The position numbers were made by a program, and so were the translations under genes. Shown here piece by piece: positions 52,890-62,140 of a stretch of DNA of 64,000 nt. The stretch's first letter is position 1, and every line of letters starts with the position of its first letter. This DNA is from Sphingobacterium multivorum (GTDB lineage Bacteria; Bacteroidota; Bacteroidia; Sphingobacteriales; Sphingobacteriaceae): assembly GCF_039511225.1 (NCBI RefSeq), contig NZ_CP154261.1:3906001-3970000 (forward strand). The letters run 5' to 3'. The notes beneath the pieces are model-generated. The model was not told where the DNA came from, did not search any database, and was given only the letters and a program-made list of their open reading frames with translations.

Positions 52890-54935
52890 TTATTTCACCG
52901 TGGGAAAAGCAGCAATGCGCAAACGTGCTGCTCCCATTGGAATTAGTTCAACTTCCTGTACCTCGCTTTTGCTTTCCACGGGGCTCAGAGGCAATACCCC
53001 CGTTAACCCGTTTTCATCAATTTTCCACCCATCGATACGTTTCGCTTTCACAAGAATCGAAATAGGTACTGCTTCTGCGTCGAAAGGAAATGCATCTTTA
53101 GGCCATGGTCGTTTGACCACTTTTAGGTGGTTAACAGCTTGCAATTGATTTTGTACAAGTCCGTAATTCCAATCACTTGCAGGAAGGATTTCATAGGATG
53201 GCCACTTGGATGGATCTGCAGTCTCCTGCCATTTGGAATCTCCTATTGCCGAAGCCTTACTATCTTTTTTCACATAATTCTCCTTGATTTTAAGGGCATA
53301 AGTCAATGGTCCACGCTGGATACTCACTGAATTTTTATTGGCTGTCCATGTTTTCAGATCTATGGTCATTGGTAAGGAAAGTTCGACCTTGTCGCCGTCT
53401 TTCCACTGCCGTTGAATTCGAATATATTTTGCACCAGCTTCCATAGCTTGGCTTTTACCATTAACCGTTACTTTCGCTTGTTTCGCCCAGGCTGGAATAC
53501 GGAGATAAAAGGGAAAATCAACCATTTTGCCCTGTGTTCCTATTTCAAATCGTAGCGATTCTTCAAAAGGATAATTGGACTCTTGCCGGATCTGAATAGC
53601 CTGCTTGTTTCCGACGTTGATTTCAGCCTTTGATGCGGCATATAGTACTGCCGCAACACCATTATCATTCGTTGCCATATACAAATGCTCAGCATAATAT
53701 GGCCAGCCCTGACTGTGATTATGCTGACAACAGCGTGAACTGAAGGGATTCATCATTAAAAATGGCCCGTTATTATCAATTCCAGGAGCATGATTATGGC
53801 TGTCGCTGATGGTCATATTTGGACTTGTAATATACCTTAAGGCCTTGAAATCTGCTGTTACGGCTGCTGGATAGGTATTGAAAGCGACTTCCTCCGCATG
53901 ATCTGCCCAAAATGGGTCGCCTGTTATCCCAAGAAGGATTTCATTGGACGCCATCTGTTCGACCATACCACAGGTTTCCACCCCTTGACGGGGATCGGTA
54001 TATCCTGGACGTGCATTTTCATCGGCACCGAACATACCGCCTGGAACCTGACCAAATACCTGCCTGACAAAACGAAAATTAGCATATGTCGCGTTAAGAT
54101 CTGCAGGCGATTGGCTTTTCAGATAATAGGTTGCCGGCTCTCTGAAACATTGTGCAACATTGACATTATGCCAATTCGGCAAATCATCTTTCTGTCGCCA
54201 ATTGGCGGTATTGCGATGGATTTTATCCGCTAAATCCATCAGCCATTCATTTCCTTGTGTTCTATTATAGAGCCAATATACGGATAGCAAATTGTCCCCA
54301 CCACGGCTATTCTCCCAGTAATCCTTGAGAAAAAAACTATCTGGCAAATTGGCCTGCCATTTAAAGTAATTGGTCATCAACGTTAAGACACGTTGGTCAC
54401 CGCTATATTCATAATAAGATTGCAGGCACCACAACATCAACATATTCCCCCAAAGATCCGGTTTGTTGTTACGCAGCATCAATGGCCCAAAGTATCCATC
54501 AGGACGCTGGCTTTTTAGTGCGGCTTCCAACCATATCTTTGACTCCGCTAGGATTGTAGGATCTTTTAAGATGTAGCCCAGATTAGCATAACCTTTTAGC
54601 CAATAAGGAACTTCTTCCCAGCCATAATCTCCTTTCCCATCCGTACTTAACCATGCATTATTTTTTTTGGACAACCAGGCACTAATTTCGCCCAAATGAC
54701 CTGTAAGACCATCTTTTTGCAACGCTAGGTACTTCCCTAACCAGCCTTCAGGCACTATACTGCCTACCGGCAATTTCAGCAAGGCATTCTGTCTTAGTGG
54801 AGCCCTATTGTTCACGTATTGTGTATTCTTACCTGTCAACGGCAATTGGTTTACGGAAGTTGCTATTCCTGATTGGGCCGACGCAGCTAAGCCAAACCCC
54901 AACAATAAGCTTAAAAAGCCAATTCTTTTAATCAT
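52890..54935 (-). CDS. GH127-type (DUF1680) beta-L-arabinofuranosidase
   Basis: A 681-residue exported protein (signal peptide ending ASAQ). The alpha/alpha-barrel has the family motifs VETCGMVEQMASNEILLG and SSRCCQHNHSQGWP, which carry the zinc-binding and nucleophile cysteines, then a beta-sandwich C-domain. GH127 releases beta-L-arabinofuranose; other DUF1680 families have related roles. It lies 2 bp from the DUF3823 gene. With GH43 and GH2 it points to arabinose-rich plant glycans. Confidence 0.87.
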   Translation of the reverse strand: MIKRIGFLSLLLGFGLAASAQSGIATSVNQLPLTGKNTQYVNNRAPLRQNALLKLPVGSIVPEGWLGKYLALQKDGLTGHLGEISAWLSKKNNAWLSTDGKGDYGWEEVPYWLKGYANLGYILKDPTILAESKIWLEAALKSQRPDGYFGPLMLRNNKPDLWGNMLMLWCLQSYYEYSGDQRVLTLMTNYFKWQANLPDSFFLKDYWENSRGGDNLLSVYWLYNRTQGNEWLMDLADKIHRNTANWRQKDDLPNWHNVNVAQCFREPATYYLKSQSPADLNATYANFRFVRQVFGQVPGGMFGADENARPGYTDPRQGVETCGMVEQMASNEILLGITGDPFWADHAEEVAFNTYPAAVTADFKALRYITSPNMTISDSHNHAPGIDNNGPFLMMNPFSSRCCQHNHSQGWPYYAEHLYMATNDNGVAAVLYAASKAEINVGNKQAIQIRQESNYPFEESLRFEIGTQGKMVDFPFYLRIPAWAKQAKVTVNGKSQAMEAGAKYIRIQRQWKDGDKVELSLPMTIDLKTWTANKNSVSIQRGPLTYALKIKENYVKKDSKASAIGDSKWQETADPSKWPSYEILPASDWNYGLVQNQLQAVNHLKVVKRPWPKDAFPFDAEAVPISILVKAKRIDGWKIDENGLTGVLPLSPVESKSEVQEVELIPMGAARLRIAAFPTVK

Positions 54936-54937
54936 TT

Positions 54938-55612
54938 TTATTTTAGTTTCTTTGGTTCACTATCGTACAGCGCCTCGGTAATCCCATTTACCCGTAACCC
55001 TACGCGCGCATACACCGCTGCACTCTTGGTCAAAATATCTTTGATATCCAGTTCCAATTCGACATGGCCGGCATTTAATCCGGTTTTTTCCATCTTGTAA
55101 GTATATTGGCCCAAATCCACAAATTTTGTATCATTGACCAATAAGGTGACTAAATCAATCGTTCTTGAAGCATCTATTGTTTCGATATCAAAAGATGCTT
55201 TAAGGATATTTCCTTGTGTGTTATAGGTTATATTACTCATCATGTAATAGGGTTTCACCTGATAATCCACTGTGGTATTACCCTTCACATCAACCAGTAA
55301 CGTATCGGCACTGCTCACCCATGGTCCATTTCCACTGGTTGTCACCAATTTGTACTTTCCATCAAAGAGTTTCGTGGAAAACGAACCATCTTGAGTTAAA
55401 TAAACATTAATGGGAGACCGAAATTGATAACCATCCTGCCAGAGTTGAAGATAGACCGATTGATTGGATCCTCTCAGCCCCAAAGGTTTGGAATTATAGG
55501 CTACATGTCCGCTTAATGTGCTTTGTGGTGCATCATAATTATCTTTGCCACAAGCAAAAACACCCAAGAGTAAACACAACCCGACTATTAATTTACAAAA
55601 AAAAGTTTTCAT
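54938..55612 (-). CDS. DUF3823 surface lipoprotein (SusE/F-like position)
   Basis: A 224-residue lipoprotein (lipobox GVFAC, Cys21) with an N-terminal beta-sandwich (STLSGHVAYNSKPLGLRGSN) and a second beta domain. DUF3823 proteins regularly follow SusD in Bacteroidota loci and may help bind glycans at the cell surface. It lies 10 bp after susD and 2 bp before the GH127 gene. Confidence 0.85.
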   Translation of the reverse strand: MKTFFCKLIVGLCLLLGVFACGKDNYDAPQSTLSGHVAYNSKPLGLRGSNQSVYLQLWQDGYQFRSPINVYLTQDGSFSTKLFDGKYKLVTTSGNGPWVSSADTLLVDVKGNTTVDYQVKPYYMMSNITYNTQGNILKASFDIETIDASRTIDLVTLLVNDTKFVDLGQYTYKMEKTGLNAGHVELELDIKDILTKSAAVYARVGLRVNGITEALYDSEPKKLK

Positions 55613-55622
55613 AAGAATAATG

Positions 55623-57443
55623 CTATTGATAAGGATTTCGGACTAGCTTCGGATTGTTGTTAATCCAATTTTGGTCAATGAAATTATAATAGTTCTGATA
55701 TTTAAAATTTCGCGGATAGAGCGTATGGCTAGATTTCTGTTTCTCGAAAACCCACTTGCCATTGTTAGGATCCCCAGGAGCATATATTTTATACGGAAAT
55801 AGGGCATAGTGCACCGCATTGTAATTATCAGCACTTCCGTTCCAGATTTCATGGGCGATGCGCAAACGTTTCAAATCCCAATAACGATGATCTTCGAAAG
55901 CAAATTCAACGCGACGTTCCTGAATGATATCATTTAAAGAAATAGTCGTCAATGCTTGTATTCCCGCGCGCTCCCTGATCTTATTGATATATCCAGTCAA
56001 CTCAGCTTGCGGTTTACCAAGTTCAAGCCCCGACTCTGCAGCGATCAACAGAAATTCAGCATAACGAAAACGGACAAACCAAATATCCGAACCGCGCCCG
56101 CGTGTAGAGGCATCTTTATTTTCGTCAATAAACTTCCGGATATTAAATCCAGTTTTATTGACATACATATCGTTGGAAGTCGTAGGGCCATCCTCACTCG
56201 TAATAAGTCCGCCAAATTTATCATTTGAGGAACCAGGCGAACCTGTTACTGTCTTCCATGTACCATTTTCTTTATACCGAACCCCCGCCTGATAAGTTAT
56301 TTTTGTTCCAGCAAAATCTGCTCCGGAGTAAATTACCGTACCATACAAGCGTGCATCCTTATTGGCAAAAAGATCTTCGGGATTTGTATAATAAACATAG
56401 TCACCAGCAGCAGTCTTCGTTTTCAGATCCCCTTTTCGATCATTTGTATATTCAAATGCTTCTACCAAATTGAGTACTGGGGTTACGAAATTGGCATCAA
56501 TATCACCGCGGACTGATGAGGCTATATTATTATTGGTAAAAGAATGGGTCTCACCAGGATAAGCATAGTCTTTTGCCCAAATTACTTCATTACTTGATTT
56601 TGAGGTTACGGCAAGATAAAAGTTCTTGCCCTTATCCGGATTTGCATTATACAGCGCATAAGGGCTATTATTTATAATATCCAAAGCAGTTTCATAAGCT
56701 GTCTGATAATATTTAGTTGCTTCAGATGCAGGGATACCTACCTCATTGCCTGCGGTCTTCACATCGGGTGTTTTATAATTATACTTTGCGATGGATGCGG
56801 CATATAAACTTGCGCGGGCTTTTAGCGCCAAAGCTGTCCATTTATTGGCTCTCGCCGAATTGATGGTTTTCTCTGTACCGAGCATTTTAGCCGCTTCAGT
56901 ACATTCACTGATGACATAATTATAGCTCTCAGCTTCCGTGGCTCTCGATAACTGCAGTTCGGCCGGATCCATCCCACTTGTATAATCATATACCTTATCT
57001 CCCACCAATGGCACACCGCCCAAACGCTTGATCATATTGAAATACGTCCAAGCACGAATAAAACGAGCCTCCCCTTCTATGCTCTTCTTATTATTATCGT
57101 CTAGTGTCGATTGACGGACACCCACAATAAATTGGTTTAAATTGCGGATCAATTCGTAATCATACATCCGCCAAAAATCATTTGGAAACTCCTGCATATT
57201 GTTGGGAGAACCGCTGGAAAATCCGGCTTCATCTAGCATTGCAAAGGAGCCGTTGTCGCCAAACTGCTGGCCCCAGCTGACTCTTCCGTAATAATTGGCC
57301 AACACTGACTTCACCATATTTTGATCTGAAAATATCTGATCATCGGTAAAAATTGCCTGTGATTCCCGGTCCAAGAACTTATTACAGCTTGAAAATGTAC
57401 ATACTAAACATACACCCCATAAAATAACCTTCCTCTTTATCAT
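55623..57443 (-). CDS. SusD-like starch/glycan-binding lipoprotein
   Basis: A 606-residue SusD/RagB protein with lipobox FSSC (Cys20). It is largely helical with tetratricopeptide-like units: EARFIRAWTYFNMIKRLGGV, then INKIRERAGIQALTTISLND and ERRVEFAFEDHRYWDLKRLR near the C-terminus. It caps the SusC barrel outside the cell. It starts 4 bp after susC. Confidence 0.95.
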   Translation of the reverse strand: MIKRKVILWGVCLVCTFSSCNKFLDRESQAIFTDDQIFSDQNMVKSVLANYYGRVSWGQQFGDNGSFAMLDEAGFSSGSPNNMQEFPNDFWRMYDYELIRNLNQFIVGVRQSTLDDNNKKSIEGEARFIRAWTYFNMIKRLGGVPLVGDKVYDYTSGMDPAELQLSRATEAESYNYVISECTEAAKMLGTEKTINSARANKWTALALKARASLYAASIAKYNYKTPDVKTAGNEVGIPASEATKYYQTAYETALDIINNSPYALYNANPDKGKNFYLAVTSKSSNEVIWAKDYAYPGETHSFTNNNIASSVRGDIDANFVTPVLNLVEAFEYTNDRKGDLKTKTAAGDYVYYTNPEDLFANKDARLYGTVIYSGADFAGTKITYQAGVRYKENGTWKTVTGSPGSSNDKFGGLITSEDGPTTSNDMYVNKTGFNIRKFIDENKDASTRGRGSDIWFVRFRYAEFLLIAAESGLELGKPQAELTGYINKIRERAGIQALTTISLNDIIQERRVEFAFEDHRYWDLKRLRIAHEIWNGSADNYNAVHYALFPYKIYAPGDPNNGKWVFEKQKSSHTLYPRNFKYQNYYNFIDQNWINNNPKLVRNPYQ

Positions 57444-57447
57444 GTTA

Positions 57448-60400
57448 TTAAAAAGTTAAATTAACACCCACATTTATAACCCGGTTTGTTGGGTATTGAA
57501 CACCTGAATCACTTGTGATTTCCGGATCGATCTTCATATCACCCAAATTATCTATACTGAAGAGATTCTGCATCATTGTATATATTCGTAATTTTTGGAT
57601 TCCACGAGCTTTCATCCACTTATCTGGCAAGGTATATCCAATCTGAAGATTTCTTAGTTTTATATAATTGACATTGGTGAGCCAAAAATCGCTATGCCAA
57701 TAATTACTATGGTTTTGATTTCCGCGAATCAATGTTGGATATTTGCCGGGAATCAATGTACTATTGGGGTTGGTAATATCACTGAGCATCCATTGATTCT
57801 CCATGTAATATTGCGGATTATTTCCACCATCGTGGAAAGGGTTCATCGCTTCGTAATTGGGACGATAGGATGCAAATGCTGCTCCTGTCAAATCCATGGC
57901 CAAATCAAATCCCTTGAATTGTCCGCCCAGATTAATTCCAAAATTGAAATAAGGAAGTCCGCCTTGCCGATATCCTATTGGCCGCTGATCCAGCTCATTG
58001 ATCACTTTATCCCCATTGATGTCTTCATATTTTATATCTCCTGGTCTCAAGGTAGAATTACCTTGACGGTCATTGTCTACATCGTAATTGGCAATTTCTT
58101 CCCAGGACTGAAACTGTCCAGTAGCATGTAAGCCCCAATTTAGATAGGCGTAGCGGTCAAAAATGGAGTTCCGATACTGATCCCAGGAATTCCCAAACCG
58201 GGGTTTATATTGTTCACCATCAATCTGACGGGCAAATGTAAAATTACCACCGACAAAGTAGTTGAAATCGCCAGCCTTACTCCGCCACATAATTGAGCCA
58301 TCGATACCCTTATGCATATCGGAGTTTAGGTTTTCATAAGGCAGACTAAAACCAACCTCATTTGGTATCAATACATCATTTCTGGAAGCCGGTAGACCGC
58401 TTCTTTTCCTTCGAAAGAAATCCAAGCTACCCGTCAATCTTCCCTTTAATGTGCTAAAATCGAGCCCGACATTCAACATGTGTGCCTCAATCCAGGAAAG
58501 CGTTTTAACAGGAAGTCCACGGGGTTGGGTGCCAATAACATATTTTCCGTCAATCGTCGAACCTTTGGAATTATAGGTATATCCGCTCAGGTAACCAAAA
58601 GCATAATATTTCCAATCATCCAAATTGTCATCCCCCAATATCCCGTAAGATCCCCGAAGCTTAACATCATCAAGTACCTTCCGCATGCCATCTGTCCAAA
58701 ACTTTTCAGAAGAGATCCGCCATCCCGCGGATGCTGAAGGAAAAAATCCCCATCGACTTCCAGGAGCAAACTTCCAGGATCCATCATAACGCGATGAAAG
58801 TTCTAAAAGATATTTTTGATCGTAGTCATAATTGACCCGACCTGCAAAGCCGGCTCTTGCTTGCGTATTTACTCCAGTATCATTATAGGTATCCATCGTT
58901 TGAAAATAGATCAAACTCAATGCATTTGATGCTGGTCTGTCGTGGACATAAATATCGGGGTTATCTCGTTTTATTGACTCCGCGGCTAATACAGCATTCA
59001 CACCATGCTTTCCAAAACGTTTGTTATAATTTAAAGTGAATTGTGTTGAAATTTCTTCGATTTGAGCGATAGACCGCTCCCGCCAAGGGTTATCCATGCT
59101 AAATATAACTGGATAGGTATCCGTTTTTTCATCATAGCCATACAATTTGTAAGTGAACTCCTGATTATCCATCCATTTATTAGCCAAATAGTACCCTACC
59201 GTTCCTTTGGCAACCAAATCATCTGTAATCTTATACTCGGCATTAAAATTTAGTTGCATTACCCGCCATTTTTCCTGATATGTACCCGATAGATCATAAT
59301 TCAGCATTGCAAAATTCGTCTCGGTATTGGCTGCAGTTTGTGTTGGATAGAGCGGATTGTCATTGGCGAATGGCCGCGCAGTAGGTAAGTTGCGATAAAT
59401 GGCAAATAATGCCTGCCAAGTATCGTCAGCACCGGGTACCCCAGGTTGTTTACGCTGTTCGATCCGTCCGTTCAAATTAGCCCCTATTTTTAATCGTTTA
59501 GATACGCTCGCATCAATGTTCATCTGAACATTAGTACGTTTGAAACCGCCATAATTACGGATAATGGATTGTTGGTCGAGATGCCCAGCACTTAAGTAAT
59601 AATTGATCTTTTCGGACCCACCACTCACATTTCCAGCAATATAGGTTTGCGGACTAGTTTTTAAGATATAATCGTACCAATCAAATGGGCGGTAACCCTT
59701 TTCTGTCCCCTGTTGCCATTTTTCAAGATCGCTTAATGTGTATTTTGGATCCTTCACACCAAGAATGGCATCCGATTGAATGTAGCTCTTTACATAGGTA
59801 CTTGCATCTGCAGGCTTAGGAAAACGAAACATACTTTGCCAACCGTAATAGGAATTGATATTAAAGGTATTGTTATCGCCCCGCTTCCCCTTCTTTGTCG
59901 TTACAACCACCACTCCGTTGGCTGCACGTACACCATAAATCGCTGCGGACGCATCCTTCAAAACCGAAACAGATTCGATGTCATTGAAGTCCAAATTATT
60001 GAATTGGCCTTCATCTTTTTGAACACCGTCGATCACATACAAGGGAGTTCCCATATTCCGGATGCTGATCCCCGTCCATGCACCAGGGCGTCCATCCGAC
60101 ATCCGGCTATTGACCCCTGCAATCTTCCCGACCAAAGCTCCTGAGGTTGTTGTCGCAACAGATCTGGAAATATCCTGCGAAGAAATTGCCGTGATTGCAC
60201 CAGTAACAGATTCCTTCTTTTGTGTACCGTACCCCACCACAACCACTTCGCCGATACGTGAATTTTCATCGTCCAATGTAATGGCTAAATCGGCGCTCGC
60301 GGCCACTTCTTTTGAGAGATACCCAACTGAACTTACAGTCAGTAGATCCCCAGCATTCACACCTGTTAGACTAAAATTACCTTTTGCATCCGTTGAAACG

Positions 60401-60609
60401 GCAGTGCTTGATTTGGATTTTAAAGCGACTGTCGCTCCTACGATCGGATTGCCACTTTTATCTTTAACCACACCCTTGATTGATTTTTGCAAAGCAATGC
60501 TTTCTGCAGGAACTGGAAATAAATCTGCTCCCTTTGCTAAAGGAATAAAACTGCTCGCACAGCAGAGTAAAGTAGCAGAAATTGGCAGACATTTAAGACC
60601 CTTAAACAT
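57448..60609 (-). CDS. SusC-like TonB-dependent glycan transporter
   Basis: A 1053-residue outer-membrane SusC with an exported N-terminus, carboxypeptidase-regulatory domain (VVKDKSGNPIVGATVALKS), SusC signature VVVGYGTQKKESVTGAI, plug (NMGTPLYVIDGVQKD, AAIYGVRAANGVVVVTTKK) and a large barrel ending in NRVINVGVNLTF. It imports oligosaccharides captured by SusD. A -7 box (60644-60651) lies about 28 nt before the expected start. Confidence 0.95.
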   Translation of the reverse strand: MFKGLKCLPISATLLCCASSFIPLAKGADLFPVPAESIALQKSIKGVVKDKSGNPIVGATVALKSKSSTAVSTDAKGNFSLTGVNAGDLLTVSSVGYLSKEVAASADLAITLDDENSRIGEVVVVGYGTQKKESVTGAITAISSQDISRSVATTTSGALVGKIAGVNSRMSDGRPGAWTGISIRNMGTPLYVIDGVQKDEGQFNNLDFNDIESVSVLKDASAAIYGVRAANGVVVVTTKKGKRGDNNTFNINSYYGWQSMFRFPKPADASTYVKSYIQSDAILGVKDPKYTLSDLEKWQQGTEKGYRPFDWYDYILKTSPQTYIAGNVSGGSEKINYYLSAGHLDQQSIIRNYGGFKRTNVQMNIDASVSKRLKIGANLNGRIEQRKQPGVPGADDTWQALFAIYRNLPTARPFANDNPLYPTQTAANTETNFAMLNYDLSGTYQEKWRVMQLNFNAEYKITDDLVAKGTVGYYLANKWMDNQEFTYKLYGYDEKTDTYPVIFSMDNPWRERSIAQIEEISTQFTLNYNKRFGKHGVNAVLAAESIKRDNPDIYVHDRPASNALSLIYFQTMDTYNDTGVNTQARAGFAGRVNYDYDQKYLLELSSRYDGSWKFAPGSRWGFFPSASAGWRISSEKFWTDGMRKVLDDVKLRGSYGILGDDNLDDWKYYAFGYLSGYTYNSKGSTIDGKYVIGTQPRGLPVKTLSWIEAHMLNVGLDFSTLKGRLTGSLDFFRRKRSGLPASRNDVLIPNEVGFSLPYENLNSDMHKGIDGSIMWRSKAGDFNYFVGGNFTFARQIDGEQYKPRFGNSWDQYRNSIFDRYAYLNWGLHATGQFQSWEEIANYDVDNDRQGNSTLRPGDIKYEDINGDKVINELDQRPIGYRQGGLPYFNFGINLGGQFKGFDLAMDLTGAAFASYRPNYEAMNPFHDGGNNPQYYMENQWMLSDITNPNSTLIPGKYPTLIRGNQNHSNYWHSDFWLTNVNYIKLRNLQIGYTLPDKWMKARGIQKLRIYTMMQNLFSIDNLGDMKIDPEITSDSGVQYPTNRVINVGVNLTF

Positions 60610-60643
60610 ACCTAGATTGATTAGTTTGTATAATTGATTTGTC

Positions 60644-60651
60644 CAAAATTA
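60644..60651 (-). promoter_or_regulatory. Candidate -7 box (TAATTTTG) of the susC operon
   Basis: A perfect TAnnTTTG match 35 bp before the SusC ATG. The same octamer serves the TonB receptor at 5975-5982. No -33 box at the correct spacing. Confidence 0.4.
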
Positions 60652-60753
60652 AGGTATATTCAATCGGACAGGCTTTCGTTTTTTCTCAAAAAACTGCCTA
60701 TTTGTATCAAATAATTAATACAACCTAAAACGTTTTAAAGTCTATTAAACAGA

Positions 60754-60785
60754 GAAAGTACACCTCTTTTCAGCGGTATACTTTC
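60754..60785 (-). terminator. Possible terminator of the mutarotase gene
   Basis: GAAAGTACACC and GGTATACTTTC form an 11-bp stem with one mismatch, 25 bp past the mutarotase stop. The minus-strand sequence after it is AT-rich but has no clean T-run. Confidence 0.45.
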
Positions 60786-60809
60786 AAACCAATCATTATT
60801 AAATATGTA

Positions 60810-61970
60810 TTATTTTACTGAAAAACGATACAGGGATTTCGTTTGATATACTTGCCCCGGGTTCAGGACTGTTGTTGGAAAAGCTGGCTGATTCGGAGCG
60901 TCCGGAAAATGCTGCGGTTCAAGACAAAAGGCCGTACGGAAGGAATCTTTTTTACCGTTCTTCAACTGTACTTGTTCGTTCATAAAGTTGCCGCTATAAA
61001 ATTGAATACCAGGTTCGGTTGTCAGAATATCCATGACCACCCCTGATTTATCACCGATCACATGTGCCGCTTTAAACCAGTCGCCATCTTTCTCCTTACT
61101 TAAGACAAAATTGTGGTCATAGCCCTTTCCAAAACTAAGCTGCTGGTCATTGGCATTAATATCTTTTCCTATCGGTTTCAAGGTTGTAAAATCAAAAGCT
61201 GTTCCCTTTACCGGTGCTAATTGCCCTGTGGGTATTAGTGTGCTATCTACTGGTGTGTATTCATTGGCAAACAATTGAAGTTGATGATCCAGAATGGTAC
61301 CACTTCCCTCACCGTTTAAATTAAAGTAAGCATGGTTGGTCAAATTGATCACCGTCTTTTTATCGGAAGTAGCACGATAAGCTATCAACAATTCATTATT
61401 ATCGTTCAGCGTATAAGTCACCTCCATTTGGATGTTTCCTGGAAAACCCTCGTGTCCGTCAGGTAAGGTGTAAGCAAATGTAAGGGATGATTTATCTGAC
61501 GATTTTAATGTCCAATTGGCAAAATGCACACCTTTAAAACCGCCATGCAGCGTATTAGGACCGTTATTTACCGCCAATGTATAGGTTTTATCATCCAACT
61601 TAAATTTGCCTTTGGCGATCCGATTACCAAAAGGCCCTACAATAGTACCAAAAAATGGTTCTTTGGGATTATTATAATCAGCTGCTTTAGAAAAGCCCAA
61701 AACCACATCGCATAACTCACCCTTATTGTCCGGTACCCATAGTCCCACTAAGCGTGCACCGAAATTGGTAAAATAAGCTTGTACGCCATTTTTATTGCTC
61801 AGTTCATATAGATACGCCTGTTTTTGATCAATAGTTCCGCTGAACTGCGCGGTATCCATGAAGGCCGATAAAGAATCTGCTTTGGGAGTTTTAGAACCAG
61901 TCGGTTGCTGGCAAGACACACTAAAAGCAAGTATTGCAGAAAGACCAAGCAAGGTCAATTTTCCTCTCAT
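60810..61970 (-). CDS. Aldose 1-epimerase (galactose mutarotase) lipoprotein
   Basis: A 386-residue lipoprotein (lipobox SVSC, Cys20) with the mutarotase beta-sandwich. Active-site pieces: TLHGGFKGVHF, the catalytic His in NLTNHAYFNLNG, and Glu in CLEPQHFPDAPNQPAF. It speeds interconversion of alpha- and beta-sugars, easing use of sugars released by the locus. It is on the same strand as susC but upstream with a 200-bp gap and its own hairpin, so it may be a separate unit. Confidence 0.9.
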   Translation of the reverse strand: MRGKLTLLGLSAILAFSVSCQQPTGSKTPKADSLSAFMDTAQFSGTIDQKQAYLYELSNKNGVQAYFTNFGARLVGLWVPDNKGELCDVVLGFSKAADYNNPKEPFFGTIVGPFGNRIAKGKFKLDDKTYTLAVNNGPNTLHGGFKGVHFANWTLKSSDKSSLTFAYTLPDGHEGFPGNIQMEVTYTLNDNNELLIAYRATSDKKTVINLTNHAYFNLNGEGSGTILDHQLQLFANEYTPVDSTLIPTGQLAPVKGTAFDFTTLKPIGKDINANDQQLSFGKGYDHNFVLSKEKDGDWFKAAHVIGDKSGVVMDILTTEPGIQFYSGNFMNEQVQLKNGKKDSFRTAFCLEPQHFPDAPNQPAFPTTVLNPGQVYQTKSLYRFSVK

Positions 61971-62140
61971 TCGTAATATTTTAAAGGGTTTATAATCTTT
62001 GTTTAGATAGAACTTACGTCCTTTTCTAGATTTTTTATAATTTTAACGATTACAATCTATAAGCTAAAGTCTTAAATTTTTTAGAAATTTTAAGATTAAA
62101 TTGTTTCATTTTAGCTCTATTTTGTATCAATAACCAAAAA